A stretch of DNA of 15,604 bases from the NCBI GenBank assembly GCA_027005175.1, contig JALTMC010000471.1, positions 1-15,604 of the forward strand. Direction: 5' to 3'. This DNA is from Myxococcales bacterium (GTDB taxonomy: Bacteria > Myxococcota_C > UBA6777). Position 1 is the first letter of the stretch, and each line of letters opens with the position of its first letter. Below the pieces are notes generated by a model. It was given only the letters and a program-made list of their open reading frames with translations. It did not search any database and was not told the DNA's origin. Of the stretch, positions 7,300 to 12,647 are shown in pieces. A program made the translations under genes and the position numbers.

Positions 7300-8253
7300 T
7301 TACAAAACATCGGCAAATGGGGAGACACTGGTGATCACAATTTGAGGTTTGTCTTTGTACGATGTTACTTTTCCAGTAACATAGACATAACCTCGGCCAT
7401 AACCGGCATATCGATCTTCTATTAAGCGCACAAGAGGTGTCTTGTTTGTGTTGTTGAGGCCAGGAAACCACAAGCTACACGGTTGGTCTTTGGTCCCCAC
7501 ATGGATTAACCCAGCACCTTCGACCCAGATGAAGCCCCCCTGTAAGTCGCAAAACAGAGAAACTTCTTGTTCTGTTCGCATAGCTTCCAGCAAGCGAGGG
7601 TAGTCATCTCTTGCATCAAGAGCCCCACGGGCTCGCCCCTCTCGGCGAAATGCATCAACCAAAGAACCCCGACTGCTCCACCAAGGCATCAATGTATCAT
7701 AGTCACGAGAAGCCCCCCCCTCATTCGTCGCGGGGTCCCAAATCACCCTCCGATTGGCCTGAGCCGAGGCCTCGGCCGCAAGAAACTCTTTGTGATAGAA
7801 CCGCGATTGTCCATACTTCACAAAATAAGGAGTCCAACCACCCTGAATGCTGTGCAGATTGTAGTTCTCACCATCCTTGAAAATATAAGTAAGCAAACGA
7901 CCGTAGTTACCGCGCTCTTGTTTCAAACACTCTTCCAGCGGAGCATCGGACTCAAACTCAATATCGACCTTACACCAACCACCATTTCCATCACTGAAAT
8001 AATCCTTCGCCATCTCAGAGGCGAGCTTCCCCGCACGAGTCACAGGCTTACTTCCGCCCGACTGACTCTCTTCTGTATCCACACACAAAAGACGCAAGGA
8101 CTCTTCCTCGCCATTGATGGTCACTCGCAAAGTGTCACCATCAATCACATCCACAACCTGTAATCCTGTGGCCCGAGTCCCCGACGTTAAAGCCCCCACC
8201 TCGCCCGTCACCTCCGACTCACGACCAAACCATCTCTGCCAAAAACCAGCCAT
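7300..8253 (-). CDS. Staphylococcal nuclease-like (thermonuclease) protein with C-terminal OB-like domain
   Basis: The product is 317 residues from ATG 8253, preceded by GGGAGAG. The SNase domain spans about 30-173. It has the calcium-site motif D38-G39-D40-T41, the catalytic arginine R54, D59-T60 and E62 in LLCVDTEE, and the second catalytic arginine R119 in NYGRLLTYIF; these match R35, D40, E43 and R87 of the S. aureus enzyme, so it is probably an active Ca-dependent phosphodiesterase cutting DNA and RNA. A further roughly 140 residues end with a beta-rich segment (GYVYVTGKVTSYKDKPQIVI) that looks like an OB-fold nucleic-acid-binding domain. Unlike most bacterial thermonucleases, it has no visible signal peptide or lipobox; its N-terminus is MAGFWQRWFGRE. 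It converges with the helicase gene across 57 bases. Confidence 0.9.
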   Translation of the reverse strand: MAGFWQRWFGRESEVTGEVGALTSGTRATGLQVVDVIDGDTLRVTINGEEESLRLLCVDTEESQSGGSKPVTRAGKLASEMAKDYFSDGNGGWCKVDIEFESDAPLEECLKQERGNYGRLLTYIFKDGENYNLHSIQGGWTPYFVKYGQSRFYHKEFLAAEASAQANRRVIWDPATNEGGASRDYDTLMPWWSSRGSLVDAFRREGRARGALDARDDYPRLLEAMRTEQEVSLFCDLQGGFIWVEGAGLIHVGTKDQPCSLWFPGLNNTNKTPLVRLIEDRYAGYGRGYVYVTGKVTSYKDKPQIVITSVSPFADVL

Positions 8254-8334
8254 CTCTCTCTCCCAAATAAGTCAAGATCTAAAAATGTAGGAATATGCGA
8301 CAACACACCCAAAACACGTAGAGACACCCGACGA

Positions 8335-8414
8335 CACACCACACACACGTGGTAGGGGTGTGCAGAAGTACACCACACACATGGTAGGGGTGTGCAGAAG
8401 TACACCACACACAG
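8335..8414. repeat. Tandem repeat, 32-bp unit, two full copies plus a partial one
   Basis: The unit beginning GGTAGGGGTGTGCAGAAGTA and continuing with CACCACACACAT occurs at 8351-8382 and 8383-8414. A partial CA-rich copy lies at 8335-8350. One strand is rich in CA and the other in GT. It sits 80-160 bases upstream of the nuclease gene start, within the 289-base gap after the Nudix gene, which shows no gene. Confidence 0.85.
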
Positions 8415-8542
8415 GAACATCAGAACATCAAAGCAGCGACTCAACAAGTAGAGCGAATACATTCGGGAAAAGCCCGGATGCACTCCCGGACATGATTGGA
8501 AAGATTCAAGTCATGAAATCGCTGTTTCTATGGCAGCACACC

Positions 8543-9130
8543 CTACCCTATTCGAGGTCTATGCCATCCACCAGTATAGTTAATCAAGTGAAAGAAGCCA
8601 GCAATCACGAGAGAGTGTTGAATTTCTCCTTGAGCAATCATCCCAGGAATCGCCTCAAGCGGAACCAACTCCACATCGATGACTTCTGTGGAATCATGTC
8701 CAATAGCACCCGCCATATGAGCATCCAGTGCCAAGAACGTCCAGCATCGGTTGGTTTGAAAGGCTGGATTGGGCTCGACCACACCCAGCTCAATCCAACG
8801 CTCCGCAACATAGCCGGTTTCTTCACGAACTTCGCGTTTACCTGCCTCCAAAGCTTCTTCTCCTGGGTCCACCATACCACCCGGGATTTCAAGTGTCACG
8901 GTTTCAGTACCATACCGAAACTGACGAACCAGCACCACTTTATTTTCGGGGGTTAAAACGATAACATTCACCCAGTCAGGGCAGTCAAGAACAACAAAGT
9001 CATGAACACCATGAGTCTCAGGATGCCGGTGTTTTCGAGTGATAACATCAAAGATGCGAAAGGAGGAGTGAGGTTTCTCTCCCACCCTCTCCCATTGTAG
9101 ATGATTGTTCGATTTCTTAGCAGAGATCAT
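8543..9130 (-). CDS. Nudix hydrolase, ADP-ribose pyrophosphatase type
   Basis: The product is 195 residues from ATG 9130, with AGAGG about ten bases upstream. The Nudix box GX5EX7REVXEETGY is complete at residues 85-107 (G85, E91, R99, E100, E103, E104, G106), so metal binding and hydrolysis of a nucleoside diphosphate linked to another group are expected. VRQFRYGTETVTLEIPGG before the box and the proline-rich turn EPNPAF about 16 residues after it are typical of ADP-ribose and ADP-sugar pyrophosphatases. The usual role is removing free ADP-ribose or similar metabolites in the cytoplasm; exact substrate cannot be read from the sequence. It lies upstream of the nuclease gene on the same strand, 289 bases away, so co-transcription is uncertain. 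Confidence 0.9.
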   Translation of the reverse strand: MISAKKSNNHLQWERVGEKPHSSFRIFDVITRKHRHPETHGVHDFVVLDCPDWVNVIVLTPENKVVLVRQFRYGTETVTLEIPGGMVDPGEEALEAGKREVREETGYVAERWIELGVVEPNPAFQTNRCWTFLALDAHMAGAIGHDSTEVIDVELVPLEAIPGMIAQGEIQHSLVIAGFFHLINYTGGWHRPRIG

Positions 9131-9190
9131 CAGAAAAAAACCTCTTATGTTGTGGGCGTGGAAACCCCTTCCCGATCGTGGACCCGGCAG

Positions 9191-9363
9191 AGTCTACAGG
9201 ATGAAGTCCGGATGGGGCGGGGATAGTTGACGGGAACACAGCTTCCTGTGGGTTCATCATACTGCGAAAGCCGAGTGATTGGCGTACATGCCACAGCAAG
9301 GTAACTGCATCCCATCGCTCTGCCGGAGTATTCCTCTTGATACACGGACTGTTCATGTAGACT
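9191..9363. repeat. Imperfect 21-base terminal inverted repeats around a 131-base core
   Basis: AGTCTACA (9191-9198) pairs perfectly with TGTAGACT (9356-9363). Continuing inward, TGAA and GTCCG of the left arm match TTCA and CGGAC of the right arm with small gaps. A second, mutually exclusive pairing exists between 9184-9192 and 9318-9326. Confidence 0.55.
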
Positions 9364-9578
9364 TCGCATAAACGGAGCAACAAATATCACGATGTTGCAC
9401 GGGAAAGGCAAGAGAGCTCGCTTTGTCAACATGAGACTCTCCAAGCCCGTTGAGGCTCGACACGAGCTTGACTGTACTTTTGGGCTCTGTTACGTAGCAA
9501 CCCAAAATGAGTGGAGCGGCTTGAACCTCAAAAGCAAGCGATGCTCGTGTTGCCAATCCCCCTACACCCCCTGGCTTC

Positions 9579-9583
9579 AAGGA
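9579..9583 (+). promoter_or_regulatory. Ribosome-binding site fixing the PhnA start
   Basis: AAGGA lies nine bases before ATG 9593. The same frame is open back to an ATG at 9392, but the added 67 residues do not resemble PhnA and that ATG lacks a ribosome-binding site. Confidence 0.65.
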
Positions 9584-9592
9584 TCTCCTCCG

Positions 9593-10135
9593 ATGACAGA
9601 CAAAACCAACTGTGCATTGTGTAGCTCAACAGATGAGCTGTCTACCTATAATGTTCCTTCCCGAGGTGAACCATTACTTGTTTGTGAGATTTGCCGCCCA
9701 CAAATCGAAGGAGCGGAGCTCGACCCAAACCACTGGTACTGTCTACAAGAAGCAGCTTGGAGTGATGTACCTGCAGTACAAGTTGTGGCGTGGCGTCTCC
9801 TCAACCGACTCAGCAACGAAGGCTGGGCAAACGACCTGCTTGACCAGCTCTATATCGAAGAAGATGTACTCACATGGGCCAAAGAAGGAGCTGACAATGA
9901 CAGCCCCTCTGAAAGTGACAAAGCCAAAGTCGTCGATAGCAATGGCACCGAGCTTCAGGATGGAGACTCTGTCACCATCATCAAAGACTTGCCTGTCAAA
10001 GGTGCGGGCTTCACAGCCAAACGTGGAACACTCGTCAGAAATATACGGCTGGGTAATGACCCCACTCATATTGAGGGAAGAGTCAATAAAGTCGCTATCC
10101 TACTCAAAACAGCCTTCCTGAAAAAAACAACCTGA
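9593..10135 (+). CDS. phnA: PhnA-type zinc-ribbon protein (YjdM family)
   Basis: The product is 180 residues from ATG 9593. The N-terminal zinc ribbon has C7-x2-C10 and C31-x2-C34. Next comes the LDPNHWYCLQEAAWSD region and an Asp/Ser-rich linker. The C-terminal SH3-like PhnA domain (about 114-178) contains DSNGTELQDGDSVTIIKDL, then VKGAGFTAKRGT and HIEGRVNKVAILLKTAFLKK. This domain order matches the longer form of the family. Despite the name, PhnA (YjdM) is not part of the C-P lyase machinery and its biochemical role is not settled; no phosphonate genes are nearby. It converges with the CinA gene across 41 bases. Confidence 0.92.
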   Translation: MTDKTNCALCSSTDELSTYNVPSRGEPLLVCEICRPQIEGAELDPNHWYCLQEAAWSDVPAVQVVAWRLLNRLSNEGWANDLLDQLYIEEDVLTWAKEGADNDSPSESDKAKVVDSNGTELQDGDSVTIIKDLPVKGAGFTAKRGTLVRNIRLGNDPTHIEGRVNKVAILLKTAFLKKTT

Positions 10136-10167
10136 GTCTCACCACTCCTAGAGTCTCACCACTCCTA
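10134..10167. repeat. Perfect tandem duplication of 17 bp
   Basis: GAGTCTCACCACTCCTA occurs at 10134-10150 and again at 10151-10167. It starts inside the PhnA stop codon and fills most of the gap to the end of the CinA gene. It looks like a recent slippage duplication. No clear terminator could be drawn here. Confidence 0.9.
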
Positions 10168-10176
10168 AAAAGGTGT

Positions 10177-11469
10177 TCAAGCTTTCCTTTTCCGCAAGGA
10201 AAGAAAAAGAGGCGTGTCTTGATTTTTGGTGAGAATTCGTCGAATCATCTGTAAGGCACCGTAGGCAGAGAGCACACGAATACGCTCGCGACTTCCGGTA
10301 AGTCGAAGCTGAAAGTGTTCTGTTTCTGTGGCAGTCGCGACTGCCACATGAACAGTACCTACTGGCTTTTCTGGAGTACCACCACTAGGACCAGCCACGC
10401 CTGTAATGGAAGCAGCGATATCAGCCAAGGCCACACGTCGAGCACCTTCTGCCATCGCTCGAGCAACAGGCTCACTGACAGCTCCATACTCATCAAGCAA
10501 GGCCTGTTCGACACCCAGCAGATCTCGTTTGGCTTCGTTGCTGTAGGTCACAACCGAGGCTCGAAAAAAGGTAGAGGAGCCACCTTCTTCTGTCAGCATG
10601 GAGCCAACCATACCACCCGTACAAGACTCGGCCATCGCCAGCGTCCAGCCTTTCTCACGCAGCAAACGCCCAAGGCTACCGACAAAAGACTCATCCGCAT
10701 TTTCCGTAAAGATAGCTGCCCCAAGACGCTCACGGATCTCTTTACAATATCGATTCAAGTGAGTTTCGACATCACCATCAACGAGGTCTGGAAAGATCTT
10801 CAATGTTAGATGAACTTCCGGTAGTTTGGCTCGAAACCCGATATCCACACCAGTGGGTAAAGGATACAACGATGCCAGTCGATCTGTAGCCTTTGACTCT
10901 CCCAAACCAAACGTTTTGAAGGTATATGTAGCCGGAGGAGAGACAGCCCCTCCAGTCATCTTGAGTACGATTGGGATGATACTGGCTTGCATCATTTGTC
11001 GCATTTCACGGGGTACACCGGGCAATGCAAAGAACACACAACCGTCGATTTCCATGGAGATACCGGCAGCGGTCCCACTTGGATTGTCGATCATTTCTGA
11101 ACCTTCGGGAAGATAAGCCTGCTTCTTATTACTCTCCGACATGGGACGTTGCAATCGCCCGAAATAAGCGTTCAATCGCTCCATCCACTCCGGATAAAGA
11201 ACGAGATCGACCCCGGCCTGTTCAGCGAGAACTGCGGCAGTACGGTCGTCATCGGTAGGCCCAAGACCACCTGTAACAATCGCAACATCAGCTCTCTGTG
11301 CAACCTCACGAAATGTCGCAAGCAACACAGCCGGATCATCTCCCACTGTTGTGACTTGAGACAATCCCAGACCATGAAACTTCAGCTCAGCAGCAAGGTC
11401 ACGTGCGTTGGTGTTGGTAACACGACCATCCAGCAACTCCTCACCTGTCGCAATCATTTCGATTCGCAT
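10177..11469 (-). CDS. cinA: CinA family protein, nicotinamide-nucleotide amidohydrolase
   Basis: The product is 430 residues from ATG 11469, with AAGG six to seven bases upstream; the adjacent GTG at 11472 is less well placed. The N-terminal MoCF/COG1058 domain (about 1-170) contains GEELLDGRVTNTNA and VTGGLGPTDDD (65-75). The C-terminal PncC-like amidase domain (about 260-413) has the nucleophile motif ESCTGG with S282 and ITGVAGPSGGT (355-365). Both domains are complete and the length is that of full two-domain CinA. In this family the C-terminal domain deamidates NMN to nicotinate mononucleotide, and the N-terminal domain acts as an ADP-ribose pyrophosphatase in studied members; a competence link exists in Gram-positive bacteria. 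The role is cytoplasmic pyridine-nucleotide salvage. Confidence 0.97.
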   Translation of the reverse strand: MRIEMIATGEELLDGRVTNTNARDLAAELKFHGLGLSQVTTVGDDPAVLLATFREVAQRADVAIVTGGLGPTDDDRTAAVLAEQAGVDLVLYPEWMERLNAYFGRLQRPMSESNKKQAYLPEGSEMIDNPSGTAAGISMEIDGCVFFALPGVPREMRQMMQASIIPIVLKMTGGAVSPPATYTFKTFGLGESKATDRLASLYPLPTGVDIGFRAKLPEVHLTLKIFPDLVDGDVETHLNRYCKEIRERLGAAIFTENADESFVGSLGRLLREKGWTLAMAESCTGGMVGSMLTEEGGSSTFFRASVVTYSNEAKRDLLGVEQALLDEYGAVSEPVARAMAEGARRVALADIAASITGVAGPSGGTPEKPVGTVHVAVATATETEHFQLRLTGSRERIRVLSAYGALQMIRRILTKNQDTPLFLSLRKRKA

Positions 11470-11654
11470 CACTCACCTTTTCAAAGAGTTGACATCCAAG
11501 CAGATGACTTCTTCGACTCTTCACACAGAGCCAGGTCACATAAATTCCCAGTATATTTGTCGTCTCAAACTTGCACACGAAAGAAGACCATTCATGGTGA
11601 TGTCCGTTTTATTTTCATAACAATATCTAAACCATAACGTACACCCACGCAAAC

Positions 11655-11670
11655 ACGAGAAGAAACTCGT
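11655..11670 (-). terminator. Weak hairpin directly after the lipoprotein stop
   Basis: On the minus strand ACGAG-TTTCTT-CTCGT begins one base after the stop codon and is followed by GTTTG. The stem has only five pairs and the T tract is short, so this is a weak candidate. Confidence 0.25.
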
Positions 11671-11671
11671 A

Positions 11672-12271
11672 TTACTTAAAGAATTTTTTGTAAAGATGTA
11701 GGAGAGACTTGACTTCCTTGGCAGCTTTTTGAGAGGAAGCAAGATCTTTGGTTTTTGCAAGGGTCTGAACAGCAGGAATATATTTGTTGAGAAAGACATG
11801 GAGTTGATTGTGGGAAGGCCCGGCCATCTTGCACCCACTGATCAACTGAGACAACTGCTTCTTTAGGACCAGCCCCATCGTGTGAAGAGACTTTTGCTTG
11901 CTATGGTTCGCACTCCGAAATGTCTTCTCCATCTGAAGAAGAGAGGCCCGGGTGTGTTTATCCATCTTCCACTTCTTCCCCTTGTTCAAGGTCAGTCCAT
12001 GATTGTGAGCATCACCACGACTATGCCCATGCTTGTGAGCATCACCATGACTATGTCCATGACTGTGACTATGGCCATGGCTATGTGCTTTATGCTTCAC
12101 AACTTTAGCTTGTTTTTTCCCATGGTTGTGGGCATGAGATTGACCGTGAGCATGAGATTTACCGTGAGCTTTCGCTTTCCCCTTATCTTTGGCAGAACTC
12201 TTCTTGCAACCAACCACTCCAACAGCTAGAACAAAGAGAGACACAAACAAAAAAGTCAGTTTCTTTTGCAT
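11672..12271 (-). CDS. Histidine-rich lipoprotein, probable metal-binding
   Basis: The product is 199 residues from ATG 12271, preceded by a G-rich GGGGGTG sequence; an upstream ATG at 12286 has no ribosome-binding site and would place five residues before the basic start of the signal. The signal peptide MQKKLTFLFVSLFVLAVGVV leads to a lipobox with G21-C22, so it should be lipidated. Lys at +2 fits outer-membrane sorting. Residues 36-91 hold 19 histidines in His-Gly, His-Ser and Gly-Asp-Ala-His patterns, similar to His-rich segments of zinc, nickel or copper chaperones and transporters. The remaining 105 residues are basic and helical, without a family I recognise. The DNA for the His stretch is a tandem repeat. 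It diverges from the vWA/MopE-like surface protein, which suggests a shared metal-related or surface role; this is inference. Confidence 0.85.
   Translation of the reverse strand: MQKKLTFLFVSLFVLAVGVVGCKKSSAKDKGKAKAHGKSHAHGQSHAHNHGKKQAKVVKHKAHSHGHSHSHGHSHGDAHKHGHSRGDAHNHGLTLNKGKKWKMDKHTRASLLQMEKTFRSANHSKQKSLHTMGLVLKKQLSQLISGCKMAGPSHNQLHVFLNKYIPAVQTLAKTKDLASSQKAAKEVKSLLHLYKKFFK
11998..12057. repeat. 30-bp tandem repeat encoding the His-rich segment
   Basis: Two nearly identical 30-base units (11998-12027 and 12028-12057) contain TTGTGAGCATCACCA and GACTATG, and further CATGACTGTGACTATGGCC-like partial units follow to about 12082. On the coding strand they give Gly-Asp-Ala-His-x-His-Gly-His-Ser-x. 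Copy number may vary between strains by slippage. Confidence 0.8.
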
Positions 12272-12412
12272 AATAGACACCCCCATCGTTTACGAAAAAA
12301 AGTTCACAGGATAGACAAAAACTCCCGTTTCGGGAAGCCAGCGGGAAAGTAGCAGAGGCACAATCCCCCGTCAAGCCCGCGGAGAGAGTCGAGAAAGTAC
12401 AACATGCAGTCC

Positions 12413-12500
12413 CCCACAGAAGCTGATGAATCATCCAGAGAGACTCACCTCATCAACCGCTCATGACACCATTCCATTCCCACAGAAGCAAATGAATCAT
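12413..12500. repeat. 22-bp direct repeat, 66 bp apart; candidate operator pair
   Basis: The copies at 12413-12434 and 12479-12500 share CCCACAGAAGC and ATGAATCAT and differ at two of 22 positions. The half-palindromic ATGAATCAT core and the roughly six-turn spacing suit a regulator binding to one face of the helix. Confidence 0.6.
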
Positions 12501-12532
12501 ACGGGTTCGGCAGAAAAAGCGATCCCAAGTTC

Positions 12533-12560
12533 TTGACAGGGAGTCAGGAAGCTCAATTCT
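12533..12560 (+). promoter_or_regulatory. Possible promoter of the surface-protein gene
   Basis: A perfect TTGACA (12533-12538) is followed after 16 bases by AATTCT (12555-12560), which matches TATAAT at only three of six positions. It lies about 90 bases before the preferred start. It is supported by the -35 box alone. Confidence 0.3.
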
Positions 12561-12647
12561 CCAAGCAACCAATCAACCTTTTTCACAGATACTATGGATC
12601 ATCAGAACGATAAAAGAGTTGTGTTTTGGGAACAAAGAGGTTGTGAG

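Larger units (their letters stand above)
9131..9592. other. Gene-poor region with long-range inverted complementarity
   Basis: These 462 bases separate the divergent Nudix and PhnA genes. Open frames exist (for example 9117-9383 on the minus strand, and the extension of the PhnA frame back to 9392), but none has a ribosome-binding site or recognisable family features. The stretch contains CCGGCAGAG (9184-9192) complementary to CTCTGCCGG (9318-9326). It also has an imperfect 21-base inverted repeat (9191-9211 with 9343-9363) and a CACAG-CTTC-CTGTG hairpin (9237-9250). A structured RNA or small palindromic element is possible. Confidence 0.5.
12287..12593. other. Divergent control region between lipoprotein and surface-protein genes
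   Basis: No gene is supported here. The region contains the 22-bp direct repeat, a possible -35 (TTGACA, 12533-12538) toward the surface-protein gene, with only a poor -10 (AATTCT, 12555-12560) at 16-base spacing. I found no clear promoter toward the lipoprotein gene. Confidence 0.55.

Noticed and set aside
8470-8495. CGGG-AAAAG-CCCG hairpin downstream of the Nudix gene.
   Set aside because: Only four pairs and no T-run in the transcript direction, so a terminator is not supported.
7567-8956. Two 198-codon plus-strand frames (7567-8163 and 8360-8956).
   Set aside because: They lie antisense to the SNase and Nudix genes, which have intact catalytic motifs; no ribosome-binding sites or homology.
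9205-9217. AGTCCGGATGGG resembles the 3' end of FMN riboswitches.
   Set aside because: The conserved 5' half (GGGGCAGGGTG and CCGGCGGT elements) is missing and no riboflavin gene is adjacent.
9117-9383. Minus-strand 88-codon frame overlapping the Nudix start (and a 99-codon frame at 9145-9444).
   Set aside because: TTG start or no ribosome-binding site, no recognisable features, unusual Pro/Ser/Cys-rich composition; better explained as open frames in a non-coding region.
9392-9592. 67-residue N-terminal extension of PhnA.
   Set aside because: The family begins at the zinc ribbon; ATG 9593 has its own ribosome-binding site while ATG 9392 has none.
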